A stretch of DNA of 64,000 nucleotides from Bradyrhizobium paxllaeri (GTDB taxonomy: Bacteria; Pseudomonadota; Alphaproteobacteria; Rhizobiales; Xanthobacteraceae), in contig NZ_CP042968.1 of assembly GCF_001693515.2 (NCBI RefSeq), positions 434,001 through 498,000 of the forward strand, given 5' to 3'. The position numbers were made by a program, and so were the translations under genes. A model generated the notes under the pieces. The model was not told where the DNA came from, ran no database searches, and saw only the letters and a program-made list of their open reading frames with translations. Shown here one piece after another: positions 48,908 through 57,669 of the stretch (positions within the stretch are counted from its first letter, which is position 1; each line of letters opens with the position of its first letter).

Positions 48908-50221
48908 TCAGAAAAAATCCAACTCTTCCGCGCGGCCGCCCCTGACGACCGTTGCGTACTCGACCGCCAGGAATAATCCGCCGGCCACATACACTTTTCG
49001 CTTTTGTGCTCGGGCCATATCCTGCGAGAGGCGCGCGGCCTCCGCGATCGTCGCAGCGACCTGAATGTTCGCTGTGGGATTACCGCGCCTGGCCGCAGCA
49101 GCGATGGCTTTCCCATCAGCTCCCTTGTGATGCGCCGCGGTGCAGATGATGGTATCGAAGGAGGGTGCCAGCGCGCCGACGATCTCGTCCGCCTTCTTGT
49201 CGCGCGAAGCGCCGGTGACGAGAATCCAGCCGTCCGCGCCATGGACTGACGTGAGGCTCGCAAGGGATTGCCTGATGCCATCAGGCGTGTGGCCGACGTC
49301 GATCAAGGTTAGCGGATGCTGCTGGATCACCTCCAGGCGGCCGGGCCATCGCGCATCACGCAGGCCTGATCGGATGGCCGCTTCGATCCGCTCGGGATCA
49401 TTGCGCGGATGGCGTTGCAGCCAAAGCAGAAACAGCGTCGTGGCGATGGCAGCGTTGTTGAACTGGAACGCGCCGGGCAGGCTCACCTCGATGCCGGGGA
49501 AATCGTAGTCGCCGAAATGGAAATCGAAATGCTGGCCCGATGTCGCCGCAACCTCATTGTCGATGCCGATTTCGTCGCGGACGAACAGCGACGTGCAGCC
49601 GCGCCAGCGATTATATTCGACGAGGTGCCGCCGCAGGCCGCCGCAGTTTTCGCCATAGACAATCGTGCCGGCGGCGGCGCAGGCGTCGCTCTTGTCTGAT
49701 ACGATCAGTTCAAGCGTGTTGCCGAGCAGTTCGACATGCTCGTAATCAATCGAAGTGACGCAGGTTTCGCGGGCACCGATCAGGCGGACCGGATCGTAGC
49801 GCCCGCCGATGCCGGCCTCGAACACGGCGAAATCACATCCGCTCTTCTGGAAGTGCAGGCAGGCGAGCGCGAACAGCGCTTCGAAAGCACCGACTTGTTC
49901 GCCGCGACGCTTCGAGACATCGTCGATCGCGGCCTCGACCTGCCGCTTCAGCCGGGCGAACGTGTCGTCACTGATTTCGACGCCATCGATCTGGATGCGT
50001 TCGTTGAAACGAAACAAATGCGGGGAAGTGAAGAGACCCGTGCGCAGGCCATAGGCGCTGCCGATTCGAGCGCACATCGCCGCCGTGCTGCCCTTGCCAT
50101 TCGAGCCGGTTACCACGACCGAGATGCGCCGTAGCTGCGCGCGGTCGACAGCCAGCACGTCCAGCAGTTCCGCCATGCGCGCCAGGCAGATGCCATCACC
50201 AAATTTTGGCAGATCGAACAC
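48908..50221 (-). CDS. Mur ligase family protein (FolC/cyanophycin-synthetase-like)
   Basis: 437 residues. VVVTGSNGKGSTAAMCARIG (P-loop, near 38-46), FTSPHLFRFNERIQIDGVEI and FAVFEAGIGGRYDPVRLIGA are conserved with folylpolyglutamate synthases and the Mur-ligase half of cyanophycin synthetases. LIDVGHTPDGIRQSLASL and WILVTGASRDKKADEIVGAL form the C-terminal ligase domain. It activates a carboxylate by ATP and joins an amino acid. GTG start shares one base with the stop of an ATP-grasp gene (TAGTG), so the two are coupled. Not the housekeeping folC by context (no accD or dedA nearby). Confidence 0.8.
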   Translation of the reverse strand: MFDLPKFGDGICLARMAELLDVLAVDRAQLRRISVVVTGSNGKGSTAAMCARIGSAYGLRTGLFTSPHLFRFNERIQIDGVEISDDTFARLKRQVEAAIDDVSKRRGEQVGAFEALFALACLHFQKSGCDFAVFEAGIGGRYDPVRLIGARETCVTSIDYEHVELLGNTLELIVSDKSDACAAAGTIVYGENCGGLRRHLVEYNRWRGCTSLFVRDEIGIDNEVAATSGQHFDFHFGDYDFPGIEVSLPGAFQFNNAAIATTLFLLWLQRHPRNDPERIEAAIRSGLRDARWPGRLEVIQQHPLTLIDVGHTPDGIRQSLASLTSVHGADGWILVTGASRDKKADEIVGALAPSFDTIICTAAHHKGADGKAIAAAARRGNPTANIQVAATIAEAARLSQDMARAQKRKVYVAGGLFLAVEYATVVRGGRAEELDFF

Positions 50222-51219
50222 TACAGCAATCCCATGGCGGAAAAGGTGTGATGCCAGATCTTCAGGATGAGGTCGCCGCGATTGGAGTCCTCCAGCAGGC
50301 GGATCGCGGGGTTCGAGTTCACCTCGATGATCTCGATGGTCTCCGGATTGCCGCCGACATCGACGAACATGTCCACCGCCGCGACACGAAGCCCGAGTGC
50401 GCGGGCAGACTGCCGCGCCAGCGTAACCGCCTTTTCGGAAGGCGCTGGTGCCAGCACCATCGTGCCGCCCGCGCTCAGGTTCATTCGCCCGGGGATCTCG
50501 TGGCGCTCGCCCTTTGCCGGCACCGCATCGAGCGATGGATCGTTGACCGGCAGCGCAGCAGGCGACAGGCCGCGGGCGCGCAGGGCGTCGTTATGGGCGG
50601 CAAGTAATTCACGAATGCTGTGCACGCCATCGCCTGAGACGGACGGCGGATATTTGCGCGCGCAGTAGAGCGCGTCATCGTCGAGCAGGAAAACGCGATA
50701 CTCGACACCTTCGACGATCGGCTGGATCAGGACCGCGTCGTAATACTTCATCACGTCGTCGAGATGGCGAACCAGCGCCGTTTCGCCGTGAACGGCCTGC
50801 GCAAAATCGCCGCGCGATCCTGTGAGCGGCTTGACGAAGGCTGCGCCGCCCAACTTTCCGAAATAGTCGATCGTATCGCTGCGCTCATGTCCCTCCGGGC
50901 GATGTGCGCGGTGGCGGTCGTGCAGGAAAAAGTATTCGCCGCCAAGCGCCGGCACGCCGGCCTCTCGCAGAATCCGGCTTGCGAAATATTTATCTGATGC
51001 CAGCGCCGAGGCGGTGGCATTGTTCTGCGGATACCAGGAGCATCGGCCGGCGCCGAAATGAAGCAGCCTGTCGCGCGAGGCGACGCTGAACAGCAGTCCC
51101 GAGCCGCCGTCGAGGTCGCGAAACACGAGGCCAAATTCGGCACAGGCAAATTCCGCATAGACCGACTGGTCCGGATAGAAGCCCGGTTTTCCCTTTCGAA
51201 ACGCTATTGGGCTCAGCAT
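50221..51219 (-). CDS. ATP-grasp peptide/amide ligase (RimK/CphA-like)
   Basis: 332 residues. The ATP-grasp core runs from DKYFASRILREAGVPALGGE (near residue 76) through GGAAFVKPLTGSRGDFAQAV, VLIQPIVEGVEYRVFLLDDD and the metal-binding IIEVNSNPAIRLLED at the C-terminus. VPAKGERHEIPGRMNLSAGG resembles the corresponding piece of cyanophycin synthetase and GshF. It likely adds an amino acid to a peptide or acid. Coupled directly to the following Mur ligase gene; together they reproduce the domain order of CphA without its N-terminal domain. Confidence 0.8.
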   Translation of the reverse strand: MLSPIAFRKGKPGFYPDQSVYAEFACAEFGLVFRDLDGGSGLLFSVASRDRLLHFGAGRCSWYPQNNATASALASDKYFASRILREAGVPALGGEYFFLHDRHRAHRPEGHERSDTIDYFGKLGGAAFVKPLTGSRGDFAQAVHGETALVRHLDDVMKYYDAVLIQPIVEGVEYRVFLLDDDALYCARKYPPSVSGDGVHSIRELLAAHNDALRARGLSPAALPVNDPSLDAVPAKGERHEIPGRMNLSAGGTMVLAPAPSEKAVTLARQSARALGLRVAAVDMFVDVGGNPETIEIIEVNSNPAIRLLEDSNRGDLILKIWHHTFSAMGLL

Positions 51220-51509
51220 GCGATCTCTTTTGAAACGTTCTTAATTTGCCGTAGTCATTTATTGCCAGATGGGCCTTGAATTCAGCAAGTTAATTGCGTG
51301 AAGGCCGCATTAACGAAGCCAATCGAACCTTTTTGCAAAATAGACCGACAGCTATTCCGAGTTCTCAATTGTGCTGTAGGTCATATTGACTATGTGTGTG
51401 CCGTGCGCAAATGAAGCGCCAAATCGCCGATGATTTCGCTGATTTTTGGCACTTTGAGGCCCGAAGACCGAAACGTTCTACACCGAGACGTCAGGAAAAA
51501 CGAAAACAC

Positions 51510-52283
51510 ATGAGCGCGTTCTATCGAGAGAAAGTTCTTGCTGTTCGCCACTGGACCGACACGCTTTTCAGCTTCCGGGCCACCCGCGATTCCGGCTTCC
51601 GCTTCCAGAACGGCCAGTTTGCGATGATCGGCCTCGAGGTTGAGGGCCGGCCGCTGCTGCGCGCCTACAGTATGGCGAGCGCCAATCACGAGGAAGAGCT
51701 CGAGTTCTTCTCGATCAAGGTTCCGAACGGTCCGCTGACCTCGAAACTGCAGAAGATCCGCGAGGGCGATGAGATTCTGGTCGGCCGCAAGGCGACCGGC
51801 ACACTGATCACCGACAATCTGATTCCGGGCAAGCGCTTGCTGCTGCTGTCGACCGGCACGGGGCTGGCGCCGTTCGCGAGCCTGATCAAGGATCCTGATG
51901 TCTACGAGCGCTACGAGACCATCGTGCTCGTGCATGGCTGCCGTCAGGTTTCCGAACTCGCCTATGGCGAGGATCTGGTCGCCACGCTGCGTGACGACGA
52001 GCTGTTCGGGCCGCTGTTGTCGGAGAGGCTGCTGTATTACCCGACCGTGACCCGCGAGCCGTTCCGCAACCGCGGCCGCATCACCGACCTGATCTCGTCC
52101 GAGCAGTTGTTCAACGACATCCACCAGTCGCCGCTCAACATCGACACCGACCGCATCATGATGTGCGGCAGCCCGGCGATGCTGGAAGAGCTGAAGCAGA
52201 TGTTCGAATCCGGCGGCTTCATCGAAGGCAGCGGCAGCAAGCCCGGCCATTTCGTGATCGAAAAGGCGTTCGTCGAGCGCTGA
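51510..52283 (+). CDS. fpr: Ferredoxin--NADP reductase
   Basis: 257 residues, typical for bacterial Fpr. It moves electrons between NADPH and ferredoxin/flavodoxin. RPLLRAYSMASANHEEELEF (FAD RxYS motif, near residue 51), VPNGPLTSKLQKIREGDEIL and LLLSTGTGLAPFASLIKDPD (NADP site) are present, and the C-terminus ends FVIEKAFVER as in alphaproteobacterial Fpr. ATG 51510 was chosen over the upstream extension, which is not conserved. A 290-bp divergent gap with the ATP-grasp gene holds its promoter. Confidence 0.93.
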   Translation: MSAFYREKVLAVRHWTDTLFSFRATRDSGFRFQNGQFAMIGLEVEGRPLLRAYSMASANHEEELEFFSIKVPNGPLTSKLQKIREGDEILVGRKATGTLITDNLIPGKRLLLLSTGTGLAPFASLIKDPDVYERYETIVLVHGCRQVSELAYGEDLVATLRDDELFGPLLSERLLYYPTVTREPFRNRGRITDLISSEQLFNDIHQSPLNIDTDRIMMCGSPAMLEELKQMFESGGFIEGSGSKPGHFVIEKAFVER

Positions 52284-52295
52284 TAAGTTTCCGGT

Positions 52296-52394
52296 CATCC
52301 CGGGGCGCGTCGAAGACGCGAACCCGGGATCTCGAGATTCCCCGGTGCGCAATTGCGCACCTGAGGTCTGGTCCTTCGGACCATCCCGGAATGA
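52296..52394. repeat. Palindromic intergenic repeat, family E
   Basis: Left arm GGTCATCCCGGGGCGCGTCG and right arm ending ACCATCCCGGAATGAC; inner short palindromes GGTGCGCAATTGCGCACC (52343-52360) and GGTCTGGTCCTTCGGACC. Only copy in the window. Lies between two same-strand genes. Confidence 0.8.
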
Positions 52395-52489
52395 CAGCCG
52401 GCCATGTAGCCCACCCCGTTCCCTCACTGCTATAACCACTCCCCAACGTCGCGCGGCGTATCCGATGCGACGATGAGGGAGTTTCGTGC

Positions 52490-53362
52490 TTGTCGCTACT
52501 TGAGCCAACCGGCCGGCCCAAGACCGCCTTCGTCTTCGCAGGCGGCGGCAGCTTCGGCGCGATCCAGGTCGGCATGCTGCAGTCGCTCGCCGCCTATGGC
52601 GTCACGGCGGACATGGTGGTCGGCTGCAGTGTCGGCGCGCTGAACGGCGCGTTCTATGCCGGCGATCCCACGCCCGACGGCGTGCAGCGGTTGGCCACGA
52701 TCTGGCGCGGATTGCAGCGGCACGACGTGTTTCCGATGAGCTGGCGCACGGTGCTGAGCTTCCTTTGGCGCCGCGATTTCCTCATTCCCCATGACGGCAT
52801 CCGCAAGCTGATCGACGATCACATTCCCTATCGCAATCTCGAAGAAGCAAAGCTGCCGGTGCACATCGTTGCGACCGACATCATCTCCGGCGACAGCGTG
52901 GTGCTGTCGGAAGGTTCGGCGGCGGAGGCGATCGTTGCGTCCACCGCGATCCCCGGCGCGTTCTCGCCGATCCGCTACAAGGACACCTATCTCGCCGACG
53001 GCGCGATCTCCAGCAACACGCCGGTGCAGGTCGCGGTGAAGCTGGGCGCGAAACGGCTGATCGTTCTGCCGACCGGCCATGCGTGCGCCAATCAGGCGCC
53101 GCCGGTCGGCGCGGTCGCCAATGCGCTGCACGCGCTGACGCTGCTGATCGCGCGCCAACTGGTCAACGAGCTTGAAATGCTCGGGCCCGACATCGAGTAT
53201 TTCGTGGTGCCGCCGCTATGTCCGCTGGTGGGTTCGCCTTACGATTTCTCGCGCACCGCCGATCATATCGACCGCGCCATTCTTTCCACCGACGCCTGGC
53301 TGGTCCAGCACGGCCTGCAGCAGGGCAGGATTCCGCACGAGATGCGGCTACACAGCCACTGA
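52490..53362 (+). CDS. Patatin-like phospholipase family protein
   Basis: 290 residues. FVFAGGGSFGAIQVGMLQSL near residue 14 is the oxyanion loop, VVGCSVGALNGAFYAG near residue 43 carries the nucleophilic serine, and YLADGAISSNTPVQVAVKLG has the catalytic Asp. Ser-Asp dyad acyl hydrolase of membrane lipids. Start is TTG 52490, spaced 8 nt from GATGAGGGA; no ATG precedes the conserved motif. Monocistronic. Confidence 0.87.
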   Translation: MSLLEPTGRPKTAFVFAGGGSFGAIQVGMLQSLAAYGVTADMVVGCSVGALNGAFYAGDPTPDGVQRLATIWRGLQRHDVFPMSWRTVLSFLWRRDFLIPHDGIRKLIDDHIPYRNLEEAKLPVHIVATDIISGDSVVLSEGSAAEAIVASTAIPGAFSPIRYKDTYLADGAISSNTPVQVAVKLGAKRLIVLPTGHACANQAPPVGAVANALHALTLLIARQLVNELEMLGPDIEYFVVPPLCPLVGSPYDFSRTADHIDRAILSTDAWLVQHGLQQGRIPHEMRLHSH

Positions 53363-53554
53363 GCCGCGGCGGCGGAGGTGGCTTCGTTGCACTGCAAAAG
53401 GCGGCAGGCTTATTTCGGCCGGGCGAGGCCGGCCGTCCATTATTTTTTCAAGCCGCCGTCACTTCCGTGAGGACCGCTTCGTATATCGTGTAGCGCGCGC
53501 CACAGCGGTTGGACTAAGCTGCTGGCCGGCAAGGATAATCGGCTGAGGGGTTCC

Positions 53555-55186
53555 ATGGAAACGCTGCTGCTTCCGTTCTCGCCACGCTACATCGTGCTGA
53601 CGGTCTGCGCCGTCGTCACGGCATTGCTGATCGGTATCGGGATTTTCGACCATAACGTGAAGGTGTGGGAAATCCTGCTGATCCCGATCGTGATTTTCGG
53701 CGCGCTCACGGTGCTCGGCATTCGCGATCTCCTGCAGAAGAATCATGCCGTCCTGCGCAATTATCCGATCTCGGCGCATATTCGTTTCCTGCTCGAGGAA
53801 ATTCGCCCGGAGATGCGGCAATACTTCTTCGAGAGCGAGAAGGACGGCATGCCGTTCTCCCGCGATACTCGCGCGCTCGTCTATCAGCGCGCCAAGATGC
53901 AGCTCGACAAGCGGCCGTTCGGCACCCAGGAAGATGTCTATCGCGAGGGTTACGAATGGATGCATCATTCGGTGGCGCCGAAGACTCGTGGGGCTGCGGA
54001 ATTCCGCGTCACCATCGGCGGCCCCGATTGCACCAAGCCGTATTCGGCGTCGGTCTTCAACATCTCGGCGATGAGCTTTGGCGCTCTCAGCCCGAACTCC
54101 GTGCGGGCGCTGAATACCGGCGCCAGGAAAGGCGGCTTCGCGCATGATACTGGCGAGGGCGGCGTCAGTCCCTATCATCGCGAAAACGGCGGCGATCTGA
54201 TCTGGGAGATCGGCTCCGGCTATTTCGGTTGCCGCAACCGCGACGGTTCGTTCAACCCGGAGGAATTCGCCCGCGTCGCGGCCGACGATCAGATCAAGAT
54301 GGTCGAGCTCAAAATCAGCCAGGGCGCCAAGCCCGGCCATGGCGGCGTGCTGCCGGCCGCCAAGGTCTCGGAGGAGATTTCCAGGATCAGGGGCGTGGCG
54401 ATGGGCGAGGATTGCATTTCGCCGGCCACTCACGGCGCGTTTTCGACGCCGCTGCAGATGATGGCTTTCATCGGCGAGATGCGCCGGCTGTCGGGCGGCA
54501 AGCCCGCCGGGTTCAAGATGTGCATCGGTCACCCCTGGGAATTCCTGGCGATCTGCAAGGCGATGCTGGAAACCGGCATCTATCCCGATTTCATCGTCGT
54601 CGACGGCAATGAGGGTGGCACCGGCGCGGCTCCGCTGGAGTTCATGGATCATCTGGGCATGCCGATGCGCGAGGGCGTCAGTTTCGTCCACAACGCGCTG
54701 ATCGGCATCAATGCGCGCGACCGCATCAAGATCGGTTGCGCCGGCAAGATCGCGACCGCCTTCGACATGGCGCGGGCCATGGCAATCGGCGCGGACTGGT
54801 GCAATTCCGCGCGCGGATTCATGTTCGCTCTCGGCTGCATCCAGTCCTTGAGCTGCCACACCGATCGCTGCCCGACCGGCGTGTCGACGCAGGATCCGAT
54901 CCGTGCCCGGGCGCTGGTGGTGCCGCTCAAGACCGAGCGGGTCTACATGTATCACCATGCCACCTTGCACGCGCTGTCAGAGCTTCTCGCCGCTGCCGGC
55001 CTCGACCACCCGAAGCAGCTGCGGCCAATCCATTTCTCGAAGCGCACGTCGAGCACGGAGGTGATGTCGTTCGCAAAACTCTATCCGACGCTGCGTCCGG
55101 GCGAGTTGCTCGAAGGCACACAGGATCCGCGCTTCCGCGATGCCTGGGCGATGGCACGCGCGGATTCGTTCCAGCCGGTGGGGTAG
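53555..55186 (+). CDS. FMN-binding glutamate synthase family protein, membrane-anchored
   Basis: 543 residues. Two N-terminal membrane helices (YIVLTVCAVVTALLIGIGIF, VWEILLIPIVIFGALTVLGI) precede a TIM-barrel FMN domain: FNISAMSFGALSPNSVRAL, LKISQGAKPGHGGVLPAAKV and FIVVDGNEGGTGAAPLEFMD. A C-x5-C-x4-C iron-sulphur site is in GCIQSLSCHTDRCPTGVST. The amidotransferase half of true glutamate synthase is missing, so its natural reaction is unknown. Monocistronic, divergent in function from neighbours. Confidence 0.9.
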   Translation: METLLLPFSPRYIVLTVCAVVTALLIGIGIFDHNVKVWEILLIPIVIFGALTVLGIRDLLQKNHAVLRNYPISAHIRFLLEEIRPEMRQYFFESEKDGMPFSRDTRALVYQRAKMQLDKRPFGTQEDVYREGYEWMHHSVAPKTRGAAEFRVTIGGPDCTKPYSASVFNISAMSFGALSPNSVRALNTGARKGGFAHDTGEGGVSPYHRENGGDLIWEIGSGYFGCRNRDGSFNPEEFARVAADDQIKMVELKISQGAKPGHGGVLPAAKVSEEISRIRGVAMGEDCISPATHGAFSTPLQMMAFIGEMRRLSGGKPAGFKMCIGHPWEFLAICKAMLETGIYPDFIVVDGNEGGTGAAPLEFMDHLGMPMREGVSFVHNALIGINARDRIKIGCAGKIATAFDMARAMAIGADWCNSARGFMFALGCIQSLSCHTDRCPTGVSTQDPIRARALVVPLKTERVYMYHHATLHALSELLAAAGLDHPKQLRPIHFSKRTSSTEVMSFAKLYPTLRPGELLEGTQDPRFRDAWAMARADSFQPVG

Positions 55187-55298
55187 AAATCTCAGCGGTT
55201 TCCCACGCTCTTTTGACCTCATCCGGATGGGATTTCTGGTAAGAGATTTGCTTCCGTGGTGGGAAGGTGGGAACCGGTACCCACAAGAAAACGAGATA

Positions 55299-56606
55299 AT
55301 GATCTACCTCGATCTCGGGATCGTTGCGGTCCTGATTGTCACCAACGGCTTGCTCGCAATGTCAGAGCTGGCCATCGTTTCTTCGCGGCCGGCACGACTG
55401 GCGGCACTAGTTGAAAAGAACGTCAAAGGTTCCCGCCGCGCGCTGGCTCTGGCGTCCGATCCGGGCAAATTTCTCTCGACGGTGCAGATCGGTATTACGC
55501 TGATCGGCGTGCTGTCCGGGGCATTTTCCGGCGCCACGCTCGGTCTGCGACTGACGAACATGCTGGTCGAAGCCGGATGGTCGCAGGGTCTGGCTGACGT
55601 TATCGGAGTCGGGACCGTCGTGACGGTTATTACTTACGCGTCGCTCATCATCGGCGAGTTGGTGCCCAAGCAAATTGCCCTGCGCGATCCGGAATCGGTG
55701 GCAATTCGCGTGGCGCCTTACATGACGCTGCTTGCGAAGGTCTCATTGCCTGCGGTGTGGCTTCTTGATCGTTCCGGCAAGGCATTGTTGTGGCTGCTCG
55801 GTCACCGTGGTGCGGCTGGAGAGAAAGTCAGCGAGGACGAGATCCGCTCCCTGGTCGTCGAAGCCGAAAACGCTGGGGTGCTCGAACCCGGGGAAAAGGA
55901 AATGATTGCTGGCGTCATGCGCCTCGGCGATCTCCCCGTCGGTGCCGTCATGACGCCGCGTCGCGAGGTGAGCATGATCAACCTGACCGACGATATGCAA
56001 GCCGTTCGCGCCGCGCTCGCGGCCAGCAGCCATTCCCGTTTTGTGGTGTTCGATCCGGCCACCGATGCCGCGGTCGGCATCGTCCAGGCCAGGGATATGC
56101 TGGACTGCTATTTGTCGGGGCAGACGCCCGATATCGCCAGGCTGGTTCGCACCGCGCCGGTCATTCCGGAGTTTCTCGATGCGAGGGACGTCGTCGCCAT
56201 CCTGCGCGATTCCGCTGTTCACATGGGACTGGTTCACGACGAATATGGCGGGTTCCAGGGCGTGGTGAGCAGCGCCGATATCCTGGAATCGATCGTCGGC
56301 GGTTTCCATACCGAGGAGGGGCCGCCGGAAGCAGCCGTCATCCGGCGCGACGACGGCTCGTACTTGATCTCGGGGTGGATGTCGGCCGTCGAGTTTGCTT
56401 CGCTGCTCAAGTTCGAGTTACCGGTGTCTCGCCATTACCAGACGGTTGCGGGGTTTCTGCTCAGCCAATTCGGCCGGATTCCCGATATCGGCGATCACGT
56501 CGCGGTGGATGGTTGGCGTTTTGAGATCGTCGACCTCGACGGCCGGCGCATCGACAAGATCCTCGCTACGAAGATCGGCGATGCTTCGGCCAGGAACGAC
56601 ACGTGA
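55299..56606 (+). CDS. CNNM/hemolysin C family transporter with CBS domains
   Basis: 435 residues. A DUF21/CNNM transmembrane part (IYLDLGIVAVLIVTNGLLAM, GITLIGVLSGAFSGATLGLR, ITYASLIIGELVPKQIALRD) is followed by a CBS pair (VMTPRREVSMINLTDDMQAV, LVHDEYGGFQGVVSSADILE) and a C-terminal CorC_HlyC domain ending in FEIVDLDGRRIDKILATKIG. Likely Mg/Co efflux or Na-coupled ion transport rather than haemolysis. ATG 55299 begins the conserved helix. Confidence 0.9.
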   Translation: MIYLDLGIVAVLIVTNGLLAMSELAIVSSRPARLAALVEKNVKGSRRALALASDPGKFLSTVQIGITLIGVLSGAFSGATLGLRLTNMLVEAGWSQGLADVIGVGTVVTVITYASLIIGELVPKQIALRDPESVAIRVAPYMTLLAKVSLPAVWLLDRSGKALLWLLGHRGAAGEKVSEDEIRSLVVEAENAGVLEPGEKEMIAGVMRLGDLPVGAVMTPRREVSMINLTDDMQAVRAALAASSHSRFVVFDPATDAAVGIVQARDMLDCYLSGQTPDIARLVRTAPVIPEFLDARDVVAILRDSAVHMGLVHDEYGGFQGVVSSADILESIVGGFHTEEGPPEAAVIRRDDGSYLISGWMSAVEFASLLKFELPVSRHYQTVAGFLLSQFGRIPDIGDHVAVDGWRFEIVDLDGRRIDKILATKIGDASARNDT

Positions 56607-56630
56607 CGCGTCGGATGGTGAGACTAAAAG

Positions 56631-56810
56631 TCATAGCCGCCCTTTACAATCTGAAGCTGGATTGTTGCCCTCATCGGATTTGTTGGCATCTTCGTTGAGT
56701 TCTCGCGCGGCCTGACGATAAAACTCTTCGTCTCTACCTTTCGGCTCGCCTGCTTGCTGCCACAACTCGTAAGCTCGCCGTGTAATCCTCATTAGTTGGC
56801 TATCGTCCAT
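56631..56810 (-). CDS. DUF2934 family protein
   Basis: 59 residues. The ITRRAYELWQQAGEPKGRDE core followed by EFYRQAARELNED matches DUF2934, a short helical domain widespread in rhizobia and of unknown function. ATG 56810 follows AGGAG. The reading frame extends upstream to 56942 without support. Converges with the CNNM gene. Confidence 0.82.
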   Translation of the reverse strand: MDDSQLMRITRRAYELWQQAGEPKGRDEEFYRQAARELNEDANKSDEGNNPASDCKGRL

Positions 56811-57000
56811 GTTATCTCTCCTTCCGAAGCGCTCGCGGAGAAACGAAATATGGATACCCCTCTCAGGCGCTCTGCCATCGAGCTTGTCGCTTGGGCGTTG
56901 ACGCATCCGTACGCCGCTTGGCAGAATATGTTGATCTCGCAAAAGCGATCATCAATGAAAGCGCGAGCCCGTGTCAGGAAAAACCTGTCGGATACGCAAT

Positions 57001-57669
57001 ATGCAAATACACCAATTGTGCTTGTTCAGGCGGTCTTACTGGGTCGCTAGTTGGCATTCGCGCATAAGCCGGCGGTCTTTGTGGGTCATTTTGTTCATTT
57101 TTGTATTCCCCGCCTACTGCCTAGCCGGTGAAGGGAAACCCATCAGCATCACCGTGGTGGCCGACCATACGAAGGCCAGCGGACAGCCTTGGGACGGCAT
57201 TCCAGGCCTTGGCGGAGGACGAGGTCCGACGGCCATTCCCATCCCCAACAAAAATGCGCCGCCCGATCTGGCGGTCTGCGTCGTTCGTTTGGAAACGCCT
57301 CCGGAATGCAGCATGCGGTATGTGAACTTGAAGCAATATTCGCTTTGCCAGAACAGCTATGATTGCATTTTCAAGCGGGTGAGCATCCCCGATAGTGCTT
57401 TCGGGCTCATCATTCTGGATTTGGACTTACGGCGGCATGACCTGGTTGGTTTCCTTTTAATGACTGCTGAAAAGGCTCTTACTCCTGACCAGCGAGCCGC
57501 TTTGGAAAGTGAGATTCGGAGAAGAGCGGACCAGTTAGCGCCCCCATTTTCCCAAGCAGAGAAGCAACGCAGGTTGAGGGAGATGCTTGTTGTTCCGATG
57601 GACCGCTGCGCCGAAGCTAAGGGATGCAGGCTCGTCCAATCCGAAATCCGCGTGAATTCGGCCGAGTGA
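57001..57669 (+). CDS. Secreted hypothetical protein
   Basis: 222 residues from ATG 57001. A basic N-terminus (FRRSYWVASWHSRISRRSLW) precedes a strong hydrophobic segment VILFIFVFPAYCLAG, probably a signal peptide or anchor. The mature part has VADHTKASGQPWDGIPGLGG, three to six cysteines (for example TPPECSMRY, SLCQNSYDCIF, DRCAEAKGCRL) and a DLDLRRHDLVGFLLMTAEKA segment. No family recognised. Base composition is visibly more AT-rich than the neighbours, suggesting recent acquisition. Confidence 0.55.
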   Translation: MQIHQLCLFRRSYWVASWHSRISRRSLWVILFIFVFPAYCLAGEGKPISITVVADHTKASGQPWDGIPGLGGGRGPTAIPIPNKNAPPDLAVCVVRLETPPECSMRYVNLKQYSLCQNSYDCIFKRVSIPDSAFGLIILDLDLRRHDLVGFLLMTAEKALTPDQRAALESEIRRRADQLAPPFSQAEKQRRLREMLVVPMDRCAEAKGCRLVQSEIRVNSAE

